Origin: CAYGGE01 sp966250865
GTDB taxonomy: Bacteria; Patescibacteriota; UBA1384; CAYGGE01
Direction: 5' to 3'
Length of the DNA: 48,613 nucleotides
Assembly: GCA_966250865.1 (NCBI GenBank)
Contig: CBINIT010000004.1
Location: forward strand, 1-48,613
Shown here one piece after another: positions 16,510 through 24,000 of this stretch; position 1 is the stretch's first letter, and every line of letters begins with the position of its first letter. The notes beneath the pieces were generated by a model, which saw only the letters and a program-made list of their open reading frames with translations, was not told the DNA's origin and made no database searches. The translations under genes and the position numbers were made by a program.

Positions 16510-18384
16510 TTAGCGGAGCGTAGCCCCGTACTTTTCTATTAACGCTTGAGTCACGTGCTCATGCAGTTGGTCTACTGTTTCGGTGTCTAAGGTTTTGTCC
16601 ATCGATTGGTAGATAACGTGAAAGGCAAGTGACTGCTTATTTGGCCCGAACTTGTCAGAACTAAACTGGTCAAAGAGCTCAGTTAGTACGATATGCTCGG
16701 GCGCTGTATCGTAGATATCTTGAATAATGCTCTCTGGATCGACTAGCTGATTGACGATAATAGAGATATCTCGAGCAGCTGGTGGAAGCGATGAAACTTT
16801 TCGATACGTTGGTTTGGCTGGTGTGGCTAGATCTGAACTAGCCGTATCGATACGAACCTGTCCAATGGGTACTTCAGCTACTATCGCTGGTCGGCGTAAT
16901 TTAAATAGCTTGGCCAATGGGTGGTCGATAGCGATCATCTCGATCGCTTCCTCGGGGACGAACATTGCAAGATCGGCTTTATTTTTACCGTATGCGGCAA
17001 GGGTAAGATGAGTTTCTTCAGTGTTACTTCCAGGGAATGCGTTACCGATCTCAAATACCTTTGCGTCATCGGACCATGAGTTAAGGGCGAGGAGTTTGAT
17101 AAGGTTAGGAATAACTTCGGGTCGACAAAAGGCAAAATCACGGTTGACTGGATTGGCTAGGGTGGCTAGCTCTGTGGTCTTTGCAGTTCGCAGCTTGGTT
17201 TCGGCGGTTCCCGAGAATGACTCAGTGTAGGCCTCGGTCCAGCCAGCAGCGACGAGCATGTCTTTGATATGCTCGATCTTCATAAACTGCGGGTCACTAG
17301 TACGTGTCACCGGGACAATGACGTTACGAGGAAGCTGGTTGTACCCATGCATACGGGCAACTTCCTCGATTAAGTCTTCTGGGAAATTGATATCAAAATA
17401 GCGCCAGCTTGGAACCGTATACTTGCCATCGTCAAGCACAAAGCCAAGCCGCTCTAAGTAGCCTTGAACTTCTGTTTCTGAGAGATTGGTTCCCAGGAGA
17501 TTGTTAACTTCGTGGGCGGTTACGCTGATACATTTGGTTTCTCGCGGACTTGCCTCAAGGTCTATGGCGTTTGATACTGTACCGCCAGCGATTGACTGAA
17601 TCAAATAGACTAGTCGTTCTAAGATAGTGGGTGCCATCTCCCAATCCGTCTCGCGTTCGTGGCGATACGAACCTTCAGTTCTTATGCCTGATAGTTTTGA
17701 AGTGCGACGAACAAGGGGTCTGGGAACGCAGACTGCCCAAAGCAGTATATTTTTTGTTCTGTCTGTAATCATGGTGGACTTACCACCACGAATTCCGGTA
17801 TTTTCTATAAGCTGGCCGTTGCTTCGCACCATAATAGAACCGGCAGGAATGATTACCTGTTCATCGGAAAGAGTGATAAATGGCTCATCCTGGGTTGATA
17901 GTTCCATGTGGAGTTCCGGCGCTGGGAGTCTATCGAGGTCAAAAGCGTGATTTGGGATGCCCAATTCAAGCATCGCATAGTTGGTAATGTCGACAATATT
18001 ATTGATGGAATTCATCCCTGCTTGCTCAAGTGTTTCTTTTAACCAATCAGGCGATGGCCCTACAGAGATGTTACGGATTATAGTTGCGCTGATACGGTGA
18101 TAGGCTGCTGGTTCTGCAGTGATCGTGAACCCATCGAGGGCTGGTGCTGTTTGAAGTTTGGTGAGCGGCGGCAGACTGAGTGATTGATTGGTGCTTGCAG
18201 CGTATTCTCGTGCCAAGCCGTATATCGACAAGACATCGCCTCGATTTGGTGTAATGTCAAGGTCGATAATATCGCCATCGATCCCTTCGGCTTCAAACCC
18301 GAGGTTTACAAAACGTTCGGCAACTTGTTCTGCCGATTCATCCACGGTAACGAATTGTTTAAGCCAAGAAAGAGGTAATAACAT
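16510..18384 (-). CDS. pheT: Phenylalanyl-tRNA synthetase beta subunit, short form
   Basis: Beta subunit of PheRS, which contributes editing (B3/B4) and tRNA-binding parts. The usual N-terminal order is a short B1 segment, an EMAP-like tRNA-binding OB domain, then the ITPNR segment. Here VNLGFEAEGIDGDIIDLDIT runs directly into PNRGDVLSIYGLAREYAA, so the whole OB domain of about 110 residues is missing. The B5 region (EVNNLLGTNLSETEVQGYLE), core and C-terminal anticodon-binding domain (KFGPNKQSLAFHVIYQS) are present. The length is 624 instead of about 800. It begins 2 bp after pheS, so the subunits are made from one message. Confidence 0.94.
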   Translation of the reverse strand: MLLPLSWLKQFVTVDESAEQVAERFVNLGFEAEGIDGDIIDLDITPNRGDVLSIYGLAREYAASTNQSLSLPPLTKLQTAPALDGFTITAEPAAYHRISATIIRNISVGPSPDWLKETLEQAGMNSINNIVDITNYAMLELGIPNHAFDLDRLPAPELHMELSTQDEPFITLSDEQVIIPAGSIMVRSNGQLIENTGIRGGKSTMITDRTKNILLWAVCVPRPLVRRTSKLSGIRTEGSYRHERETDWEMAPTILERLVYLIQSIAGGTVSNAIDLEASPRETKCISVTAHEVNNLLGTNLSETEVQGYLERLGFVLDDGKYTVPSWRYFDINFPEDLIEEVARMHGYNQLPRNVIVPVTRTSDPQFMKIEHIKDMLVAAGWTEAYTESFSGTAETKLRTAKTTELATLANPVNRDFAFCRPEVIPNLIKLLALNSWSDDAKVFEIGNAFPGSNTEETHLTLAAYGKNKADLAMFVPEEAIEMIAIDHPLAKLFKLRRPAIVAEVPIGQVRIDTASSDLATPAKPTYRKVSSLPPAARDISIIVNQLVDPESIIQDIYDTAPEHIVLTELFDQFSSDKFGPNKQSLAFHVIYQSMDKTLDTETVDQLHEHVTQALIEKYGATLR

Positions 18385-18386
18385 AC

Positions 18387-19073
18387 TTAAAACTGCTTAA
18401 GGAATCGTAAGTCACCCTTAAAGAGGTGACGGACATCTTCAACGCCATAATAAATCATCGCGATGCGATCCATACCCATACCGAAGGCCCAGCCTTGCCA
18501 CTCTTTAGGGTCCAGCCCCATGTTCTGAAATACTTCAGGATGAATCATGCCGCAGCCAAAACCTTCGATCCAGCGACCGTTGTAGTAGATATCCATATCC
18601 ATACCCGGTTCAACAAAGGGGTAGTGGTGGGGTCTGACGCGGGTTTTGATATCTGGTCCAAAAAGTTCTTTGAAGAGATGTTCCATTGTGCCGATCAATT
18701 CGGCCATCGTAGCCTCTTTACTAATGACGCAACCGTCAAGCTGATTCAGCGTAGAAAGGTGGGTGGCATCGGTTGCTTCGTTGCGGAACACGCGTCCAGG
18801 CATGACTACCCGTAGCGGTGGAGTGTGATCTTTCGTGTAGTGCCCTTGTCCGGCAGTGGTATGGGTACGGAGTACCCGACCGTCTGTTAGCCAGAAGGTA
18901 TCCTGCACGTCACGAGCAGGATGGTCGGCGGGAACGCGAAGAAAATCAAAGTTATACCATTCAGATTCAATTTCTGGACTCTGGTATACGTCAAAGCCGA
19001 GGTCGGTAAAGACCTTGATTGCTTTGCGCATCAGCTGAGTGATGGGATGGAGGTGTCCTTTTGTTTGGGGCAT
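18387..19073 (-). CDS. pheS: Phenylalanyl-tRNA synthetase alpha subunit, short form
   Basis: Catalytic alpha subunit of PheRS. Class II motif 2 is GRVFRNEATDATHLSTLNQLD-like (about residues 90-110) and motif 3 is AFGMGMDRIAMIYYGVEDVR. I placed the start at the ATG at 19073, 4 nt after GGAGGAG, giving 228 residues; the longer in-frame reading has no ribosome site. Normal PheS is about 330-340 residues because of an N-terminal coiled coil that contacts tRNA-Phe; that part is absent here and the protein begins near the catalytic core (GHLHPITQLMRKAI). With the shortened PheT, this is a minimal PheRS. Confidence 0.94.
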   Translation of the reverse strand: MPQTKGHLHPITQLMRKAIKVFTDLGFDVYQSPEIESEWYNFDFLRVPADHPARDVQDTFWLTDGRVLRTHTTAGQGHYTKDHTPPLRVVMPGRVFRNEATDATHLSTLNQLDGCVISKEATMAELIGTMEHLFKELFGPDIKTRVRPHHYPFVEPGMDMDIYYNGRWIEGFGCGMIHPEVFQNMGLDPKEWQGWAFGMGMDRIAMIYYGVEDVRHLFKGDLRFLKQF

Positions 19074-19074
19074 A

Positions 19075-19470
19075 CTACTCCTCCTCGCTTTCCGGTACCG
19101 ATCGTTTTGCTCTGAAGAACAGTTCAATTAATCCAATGGCTAGAAGAAAGGCCCCAGCGTCGATAGCGGAGAGAACGCGTAGTGATTGAAGGAAGAGCAG
19201 CCCTGTCAGTGCGAGTGCAATGAGGGTGCCTTGGCGAACCGATGGGCCAAAGAATGCATACAAGATCTCTCTGTTTGAGAGAAGAATTCGAATACCAAAA
19301 CCGATAAAGCTCGCCACGCCCATGATAAACAGGAATAAACTGGCGTACAGTGCCACAAAGATAAGCGTGTCAGCGTCTAGCGGGTCGGTATTAAACAGGA
19401 TCGTTAACCAGCCTCCAAAGGAAAGAAGGGTAATGGTAAAGAGGCTGAAAAGTGATTGCTTAAGTTTCAT
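19075..19470 (-). CDS. Small four-helix membrane protein
   Basis: Not recognised. The 131 residues show about four hydrophobic segments (LFSLFTITLLSFGGWLTILF; LIFVALYASLFLFIMGVASF; TLIALALTGLLFLQSL; GAFLLAIGLIELFF) and a short acidic C-terminal tail. It begins 4 bp after rbfA and its stop lies 1 nt before the pheS start, so it is part of the same operon; its role there is unknown. Confidence 0.7.
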   Translation of the reverse strand: MKLKQSLFSLFTITLLSFGGWLTILFNTDPLDADTLIFVALYASLFLFIMGVASFIGFGIRILLSNREILYAFFGPSVRQGTLIALALTGLLFLQSLRVLSAIDAGAFLLAIGLIELFFRAKRSVPESEEE

Positions 19471-19474
19471 AGGT

Positions 19475-19804
19475 CTATTCTATCGTATCGAGTAATTCAT
19501 CGATTCGTTCAATTTCTTCTTTCTTTTCGTCGATCCGGAAGGTCAGCTGGGGAACGTGTTTCATGCGGAGGCGTTCACGAAGTGGGGCGAAGAAGTCAGC
19601 TGAGCGTTGGTTGAGTGACTCGACAAGCTTGTCTGGTTCGGCGTAGTTCATCGTACTCAGCCAAACGGTGGCTTGACGAAGATCTGGTGTGACAAAAACA
19701 CTCGTTATAGTTACTAGGCCGGACTGACCAGCAAGCTCTTCCTGAAGAATGAGCGAAAGCTCATGCTGAAGATTTTCACTGACGCGTAAAAGGCGGTTAG
19801 ACAT
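19475..19804 (-). CDS. rbfA: Ribosome-binding factor A
   Basis: RbfA helps mature the 30S subunit by acting on the 16S rRNA 5' end. The 109-residue product has the KH-like core (MSNRLLRVSENLQHELSLIL; VTITSVFVTPDLRQATVWLS; LRERLRMKHVPQLTFRID). The ATG at 19804 was chosen because it follows the -10 TATAAT by 6 nt, so transcription should begin at the start codon; the longer frame extends back through a terminator. It heads the unit rbfA, membrane protein, pheS, pheT, aspS. Confidence 0.93.
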   Translation of the reverse strand: MSNRLLRVSENLQHELSLILQEELAGQSGLVTITSVFVTPDLRQATVWLSTMNYAEPDKLVESLNQRSADFFAPLRERLRMKHVPQLTFRIDEKKEEIERIDELLDTIE

Positions 19805-19810
19805 GGTTCG

Positions 19811-19839
19811 ATTATACCTGATAGGATCGCTTGAAGCAA
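19811..19839 (-). promoter_or_regulatory. Leaderless promoter of rbfA
   Basis: TTGCTT - 17 nt - TATAAT on the minus strand; 6 nt (CGAACC) separate the perfect -10 from the ATG, and there is no Shine-Dalgarno sequence. Confidence 0.8.
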
Positions 19840-19851
19840 GAATCGGTAAAA

Positions 19852-19881
19852 CAAAAAACGACCGGAAATGGTCGTTTTTTG
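19852..19881. terminator. Terminator at the end of the ribosomal superoperon
   Basis: Perfect 12-bp stem CAAAAAACGACC / GGTCGTTTTTTG with a 6-nt loop, starting 6 bp after the rpsI stop. It separates the ribosomal unit from rbfA. Confidence 0.92.
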
Positions 19882-19887
19882 TCTGTT

Positions 19888-20265
19888 TTAACGCTTGGCC
19901 CATTGTGGTGCACGTCTGGCACGCTTGAGACCAGGCTTCTTTCGTTCTTTTTCGCGTGGGTCACGGGTCAGGTAGCCGGCTTTGCGAAGTGATTGCTTCA
20001 GGCTCTCGTCGAGTTCGACAAGCGCACGGGCAACACCAAGTCGGATAGCTTCAATTTGGCTCATCATGCCGCCACCAGAGACAACAGCTGAGATATCAAC
20101 CTTGCCTTCTTGGCCAGTGAGTGTGAGAGGAGCAATAACTTCAGCGGTGGGCTCTACTTGCTCGCCATTAACTGTAACGGTGCCTTTGCCAGGAACGAGT
20201 CGAACTCGGGCAATCGCAGTTTTGCGGCGACCAAGACCGTAATGATATGTTTCTTTTTCTGCCAT
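19888..20265 (-). CDS. rpsI: 30S ribosomal protein S9
   Basis: S9 of the 30S head, whose C-terminal tail reaches the P-site tRNA. The family features are clear: YHYGLGRRKTAIARVRLVPG at the start, GGGMMSQIEAIRLGVARALV in the middle and a basic tail ending RRAPQWAKR. The last residues differ from the usual QFSKR but keep the terminal KR. It is 125 residues long, 13 bp after rplM, and the last gene before the terminator. Confidence 0.97.
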   Translation of the reverse strand: MAEKETYHYGLGRRKTAIARVRLVPGKGTVTVNGEQVEPTAEVIAPLTLTGQEGKVDISAVVSGGGMMSQIEAIRLGVARALVELDESLKQSLRKAGYLTRDPREKERKKPGLKRARRAPQWAKR

Positions 20266-20278
20266 ATACTAACTCCTC

Positions 20279-20680
20279 TTACTTCTGCTCGCCAGCAAAG
20301 ACTTTAAGACGGTTCATCCATTGGCTGCGAAGACGATTCTTTGGCAACATGCCGTAGATAGCTCGTTCGATAACTTTTTCTGGTGATTTCTCAAGCAGTG
20401 TCTTTAGCTGTGTCTCTCGAAGATTGCCAAGATAGCCTGAGTGGCTGTAATACATCTTGTCTTCAAGCTTGTTGCCAGTTACTTTAATGGCGCTTGCATT
20501 GATAACATGGACGTAGTCACCGCCGTCGATATTGGCTGCAAAGCTAACTTTGTGCTTGCCTCGAAGAAGGAGGGCGGCACGAGTAGCTAAACGACCAAGG
20601 ATGGCATCTTTAGCGTCGATAATGTGAACTTCGCGTTTCATAGGTGTCTCGCTTGTGGAGTTATTCTGCTTTTGCATCAT
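20279..20680 (-). CDS. rplM: 50S ribosomal protein L13
   Basis: L13, an early 50S assembly protein (VHIIDAKDAILGRLATRAALL; ANIDGGDYVHVINASAIKVT; YGMLPKNRLRSQWMNRLKVF). The start is the tandem ATG at 20680/20677, which has AAGGAG 4-7 nt upstream inside rplQ; the gene therefore overlaps rplQ by 20 nt. An internal ATG at 20641 would give a shorter protein but has no ribosome site. The family's usual spacing from start to the IIDA segment supports the longer form. Confidence 0.95.
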   Translation of the reverse strand: MMQKQNNSTSETPMKREVHIIDAKDAILGRLATRAALLLRGKHKVSFAANIDGGDYVHVINASAIKVTGNKLEDKMYYSHSGYLGNLRETQLKTLLEKSPEKVIERAIYGMLPKNRLRSQWMNRLKVFAGEQK

Positions 20681-21095
20681 CTAACTCCTTTTCTTTAACG
20701 GAAGCCTTCTGCTTTTTTGCAGGCGCTTCAGCCTTATTCTCTTCCTTTTTCTCTTCTGGCATCATGCTAATCAGGGCTGAGGCAGCGCTGTCGCCGTTAC
20801 GATCCTCAAGATGGAGAATGCGTACGTAGCCGCCAGCGCGGTTGGCAAAGCGTGGCGCTAAAACATCGAAGAGCTTCTTGGTGACATTGCTGTCGAAATA
20901 CATGCCTTCGATTTGGCGTCGGGCAGCCAAAGAGTTTTTCTTAGCTAGGGTAACGCTTCGCTCAATAAGGCTACGGACAGCCTTGGCCTTTGCTTCAGTT
21001 GTCTGCGCCTTTTCGTAAAGGATGACAGAAGCAGCAAGGTTGCGTAGCATGTGGGTACGATGGGCTTTTTTCCGCCCGAGTTTTCTAATCGTCAT
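20661..21095 (-). CDS. rplQ: 50S ribosomal protein L17 with charged C-terminal tail
   Basis: L17 near the exit tunnel. The core is standard (RKLGRKKAHRTHMLRNLAAS; LIERSVTLAKKN; NRAGGYVRILHLEDRNGDSA). Residues from about 113 onward form a Lys/Glu/Ala-rich tail (EEKKEENKAEAPAKKQKA), making the protein 144 residues. It is encoded directly after rpoA as in most bacteria. Confidence 0.96.
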   Translation of the reverse strand: MTIRKLGRKKAHRTHMLRNLAASVILYEKAQTTEAKAKAVRSLIERSVTLAKKNSLAARRQIEGMYFDSNVTKKLFDVLAPRFANRAGGYVRILHLEDRNGDSAASALISMMPEEKKEENKAEAPAKKQKASVKEKELDDAKAE

Positions 21096-21106
21096 AAATG
21101 ACTCCT

Positions 21107-21910
21107 TTATTCAGCCATCTCGGCTGTTTTGCGACTGCGTCGCTTCGGCTTCTCCTCGACTACCTCATCAGCTTCGGTTGAAGCTGCCTCGGGAACAACT
21201 TCTTCAGCTGGGGTGTTGACGGCAAGGCCGGCAATGATTGAGAAGTGGTCGATGAGAATCTGTGATGACTGCTTGAGCGCATCGTATGGGTCGATGGTTC
21301 CGTCGGTGGTAATCTCAAGTGTTATCTTGTCGAAGTTGGTCATCTGGTCAACGCGGGTATTTTCAACGTTGTAATGGACTTTTTTGATTGGGGTAAAGAT
21401 ACTGTCAACAGCAATAGTGCCAAGAGGCAGCTTTTCCGCGCGGCGCATTTCAACGGTGACGTAGCCACGACCCTTTTCACAAGTTATTTCGAGGGCCAAA
21501 CGACCTTTTTTGTCGAGAGTAGCAATGTGAAGCTCAGGGTTCATGATCTCAACGTCAGCATGTTTTTTGAAATCAGCTGCGGTAACTGCGCCAGGGCCCT
21601 TTTTGTCGAGCGTGAGGGTTACTGGTTCGTCCGAATTGAGTTTGAAGCGAAGGCTCTTGAGGTTCAAAATGAGCTCAACAACATCTTCTTCAACACCAGG
21701 AACGGTTGAGAACTCATGGGTAGCGCCATCGATACGGACGGAAGTAATAGCTGCACCGTCTAGCGATGCGAGCAAAACACGACGTAGTGAGTTTGCTAGG
21801 GTGACACCGTATCCAGGGGCAAGTGGTTCAATATCAAACTTTGCGTAGAAACCGTCACGTTCGACCTCTTTGACTTCGACTAGTGCTGTTTCGGGTAGTA
21901 AGTATGCCAT
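21107..21910 (-). CDS. rpoA: RNA polymerase alpha subunit lacking the C-terminal domain
   Basis: Alpha dimer scaffold of RNA polymerase. The N-terminal domain is complete: FDIEPLAPGYGVTLANSLRR for dimerisation, HEFSTVPGVEEDVVELILNL, and DQMTNFDKITLEITTDGTID. After about residue 230 the usual linker and helix-hairpin-helix C-terminal domain are replaced by some 35 residues of Glu/Lys/Arg/Ala-rich sequence (EEKPKRRSRKTAEMAE). At 267 residues it is about 50-60 shorter than typical RpoA. The stop is real: rplQ begins 11 bp further on, leaving no room for a shifted CTD. Without a CTD there would be no UP-element contact by alpha. Confidence 0.97.
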   Translation of the reverse strand: MAYLLPETALVEVKEVERDGFYAKFDIEPLAPGYGVTLANSLRRVLLASLDGAAITSVRIDGATHEFSTVPGVEEDVVELILNLKSLRFKLNSDEPVTLTLDKKGPGAVTAADFKKHADVEIMNPELHIATLDKKGRLALEITCEKGRGYVTVEMRRAEKLPLGTIAVDSIFTPIKKVHYNVENTRVDQMTNFDKITLEITTDGTIDPYDALKQSSQILIDHFSIIAGLAVNTPAEEVVPEAASTEADEVVEEKPKRRSRKTAEMAE

Positions 21911-21935
21911 AATACACTCCTCTTATTTGGAGAGA

Positions 21936-22463
21936 CTAACGTGAATAAAACTCAACGATTAACTGTTCGTTGATATCAAGATCGATACTGTCGCGGGTTG
22001 GCAAGTGCTTAACCGTACCGGCTTTCTTCTTCTTGTCGAAGTCGAGCCATTCAGGAATGGGGGTTTCGCGAACTTGCGGGTCCATCTTGACGAGTGCAAC
22101 GACATCACCTTCTTTTACAAGGTAGGAAGGAATGGTGACTTTGTCACCGTTAACGGTGACGTGACCGTGGCTGACCATCTGACGGGCTTGAGCACGACTC
22201 ATGGCAAGATCGAGTCGGTAGATAACATTATCAAGACGTCGCTCAAGGGTCTGGAGTAAGACTTCACCGGTTGCTTCACCGGCGCGAGCAGCTCGAGAGA
22301 AGTAGTTACGAAACTGCTTTTCGCGGAGACCGTAGGTAAAGCGGGCTTTTTGCTTTTCGCGAAGCTGCTTACCGTATTCTGAAAGTTTAGCGCCACCACG
22401 GAACGGTGCATTCTCGTCAGTTTTCTTGCGAAGATATTTAGGTAGAGTAATTCGTTTTGACAT
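21936..22463 (-). CDS. rpsD: 30S ribosomal protein S4, short N-terminus
   Basis: S4 starts 30S assembly on the 5' domain of 16S rRNA. The body is clear (KLSEYGKQLREKQKARFTYG; LQTLERRLDNVIYRLDLAMS; RAQARQMVSHGHVTVNG, the S4 RNA-binding motif). At 175 residues it lacks about 30 N-terminal residues, including the segment that holds the cysteine zinc site in many homologues. It lies between rpsK and rpoA as in the classical alpha operon. Confidence 0.96.
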   Translation of the reverse strand: MSKRITLPKYLRKKTDENAPFRGGAKLSEYGKQLREKQKARFTYGLREKQFRNYFSRAARAGEATGEVLLQTLERRLDNVIYRLDLAMSRAQARQMVSHGHVTVNGDKVTIPSYLVKEGDVVALVKMDPQVRETPIPEWLDFDKKKKAGTVKHLPTRDSIDLDINEQLIVEFYSR

Positions 22464-22483
22464 AGCTTCCTCGTTCTATAGGG

Positions 22484-22879
22484 TTATACGCGACGTGGTT
22501 TCTTGGCGCGGGTACCATTATGGGGAATTGGAGTGACATCTTTGATACTACTTACCATGATGCCAGTGCCTTGGAGGGCACGAACTGCGGCTTCACGACC
22601 TTGGCCGACACCGGAAACGAAGACATCAACCGATTCAAGATTGTAGGCCTTAGCGCGATCTACGGCACTTTTCAGGGTAACCTGAGCAGCATAGGGGGTA
22701 GACTTGCGGGCGCCTTTGAAGCTTGAACCACCAGCAGAAGCCCAGCTTAAAGTATTGCCGTTCTGGTCAGTGATGGTGATGATGGTGTTGTTGAACGTTG
22801 CCTGAACAAAGACCTTACCCTTAGGTACGGTTCGAATGTTCTTCTTTCGCATGGATGTCTTTTTTGTTGCTTGAGCCAT
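22484..22879 (-). CDS. rpsK: 30S ribosomal protein S11
   Basis: S11 of the 30S platform, 131 residues, with the standard core (VFVQATFNNTIITITDQNGN; SSFKGARKSTPYAAQ; GQGREAAVRALQGTGIMVSS; DVTPIPHNGTRAKKPRRV). AAAGGGG precedes the ATG. The 92-bp gap to rpsM is unusual within this operon and holds a structured repeat. Confidence 0.97.
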   Translation of the reverse strand: MAQATKKTSMRKKNIRTVPKGKVFVQATFNNTIITITDQNGNTLSWASAGGSSFKGARKSTPYAAQVTLKSAVDRAKAYNLESVDVFVSGVGQGREAAVRALQGTGIMVSSIKDVTPIPHNGTRAKKPRRV

Positions 22880-22907
22880 CTTTTGACCCCTTTCAGGAGT
22901 AAATCAC

Positions 22908-22960
22908 AAATCTCAATGACCAATGACCAAGAAATTGGGATTTGGAGCTTGGTCCTTGGT
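22908..22960. repeat. Crossed inverted-repeat element between rpsM and rpsK
   Basis: Two complementary pairs interleave. AAATCTCAAT (22908-22917) pairs with ATTGGGATTT (22934-22943) with one wobble. GACCAATGACCAAG (22918-22931) pairs with CTTGGTCCTTGGT (22948-22960) with one mismatch. The order A-B-A'-B' means either two alternative hairpins or a pseudoknot. The AT-rich TTGGTCATTGG / ATTGGGATTTGG wording reminds me of dispersed intergenic repeats in other uncultivated bacteria; that is recollection, not a search result. Confidence 0.7.
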
Positions 22961-22971
22961 GCTTCTATCGT

Positions 22972-23358
22972 TTAGGTTTTTTCAGCGGCTTTCTTACGGC
23001 CTGAACCAACAGTTACTTTTCGACCTCGTTTAGTGCGGGCGTTGGTTTTGGTTCGCTGACCATGAACGGGAAGATTGCGAGCGTGACGGGTGCCACGGTA
23101 CGCGCCAACTTCCTTCAAACGCTTAATGTTCTGGATAACTTCGGTACGAAGATCACCTTCAACCTTGTATGAGCGTTCGAGAATGGCGCGAATCCGCTCG
23201 AGCTCTTGCTCGGTAAGGTCGCCCATCTTTCGGAGGTGGTCAACTTTAGCGTCTGCAGCAATCTTCTTAGCGAGAGTTCGACCAATACCGTAAAGGTAGG
23301 AGAGGCCAATCTCAACGTTCTTATTGTCTGGGATGTTGATTCCAACGATACGTGCCAT
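22972..23358 (-). CDS. rpsM: 30S ribosomal protein S13
   Basis: S13 of the 30S head, which contacts the P-site tRNA and 50S. The 128 residues match throughout (ARIVGINIPDNKNVEIGLSY; YGIGRTLAKKI; RLKEVGAYRGTRHARNLPVH; GQRTKTNARTKRG). A basic tail (RKVTVGSGRKKAAEKT) extends the end. It follows rpmJ after 24 bp and precedes rpsK. Confidence 0.97.
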   Translation of the reverse strand: MARIVGINIPDNKNVEIGLSYLYGIGRTLAKKIAADAKVDHLRKMGDLTEQELERIRAILERSYKVEGDLRTEVIQNIKRLKEVGAYRGTRHARNLPVHGQRTKTNARTKRGRKVTVGSGRKKAAEKT

Positions 23359-23382
23359 AGTAACTCCTAGAGTCCTTACTAA

Positions 23383-23496
23383 TTAACCTTGTCGCTGCTT
23401 ATGACGAGGATTTTCACAGATACACAAAACAACGCGATTGCGTCGAATGATTTTACACTTGAGACAGCGTTTCTTGACAGATGGTTTGACGTGCAT
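23383..23496 (-). CDS. rpmJ: 50S ribosomal protein L36
   Basis: A 37-residue L36 beginning MHVKPSVKKRCLKCKIIRRN and ending ENPRHKQRQG. The zinc ligands Cys, Cys, Cys and His are kept (CLKCK; LCIC; RHKQRQG), so it is the zinc form. It lies 3 bp after infA on the same strand. Confidence 0.96.
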   Translation of the reverse strand: MHVKPSVKKRCLKCKIIRRNRVVLCICENPRHKQRQG

Positions 23497-23499
23497 GGA

Positions 23500-23859
23500 T
23501 TACTCCTTTTCCGTTTCCGTTGCTTCAGGCTTTTCTTCCTGCTCGGTTACTTCTTCGTTACTGACTGGTTCGCTTACTGGACTCGGTTCGACTGCTTGGA
23601 CAGTAGCGGCATCAGGACCAGAGAAGGGATCCTCGCCAGGCTTTAAGCGGCGGATGATCCGACCCTTTGAAAGATCGTAAGGTGACATTTCAAAGGTTAC
23701 TCGATCGCCAGGAAGAACTTTGATGTAAAATTTCCGCATCTTACCCGAGAGATGGCAAAGAATAAGGTCTTGCTGTCCCTCAACCTCTACTCGAAAAGTA
23801 GCATTAGGTAACGCTTCGACGACGGTGCCAACTTGAACTATAAAATCTTCTTTAGCCAT
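23500..23859 (-). CDS. infA: Translation initiation factor IF-1 with acidic C-terminal tail
   Basis: IF-1 blocks the A site during initiation. Residues 1-72 are the normal OB fold (KEDFIVQVGTVVEALPNATF; GKMRKFYIKVLPGDRVTFEM; SPYDLSKGRIIRRL). The usual protein ends there; this one continues for about 47 residues of Glu/Pro/Ser/Val-rich sequence to residue 119 (EEVTEQEEKPEATETEKE). The ATG at 23859 was chosen because the family begins MAKEDFI; the longer frame is unsupported. No strong Shine-Dalgarno sequence is seen, but a hairpin lies just upstream. It is the first gene of the alpha-operon transcript from the promoter in the end of map. Confidence 0.95.
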   Translation of the reverse strand: MAKEDFIVQVGTVVEALPNATFRVEVEGQQDLILCHLSGKMRKFYIKVLPGDRVTFEMSPYDLSKGRIIRRLKPGEDPFSGPDAATVQAVEPSPVSEPVSNEEVTEQEEKPEATETEKE

Positions 23860-23880
23860 AATTTGTTTCAAACGAAATTG

Positions 23881-23898
23881 CCGCCGATAGATTGGCGG
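23881..23898 (-). promoter_or_regulatory. Hairpin in the infA leader
   Basis: CCGCC - 8 nt - GGCGG in the transcribed leader, ending 21 nt before the infA ATG. No T-run follows, so it is unlikely to be a terminator; it may affect translation or RNA stability. Confidence 0.5.
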
Positions 23899-23971
23899 AA
23901 GCTCAGCATAATTGTTTTGATTGATACCTCTATTTGCATCACACAATCATAGCCGAGGTTATATTAGAGTC

Positions 23972-24000
23972 ATTGTAGCAAAAACTCTTGATTCGGTCAA
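23972..24000 (-). promoter_or_regulatory. Promoter of the infA-rpmJ-rpsM... unit
   Basis: TTGACC - 17 nt - TACAAT on the minus strand, with the -35 overlapping the stop codon of map. The leader to infA is about 105 nt. Confidence 0.75.
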
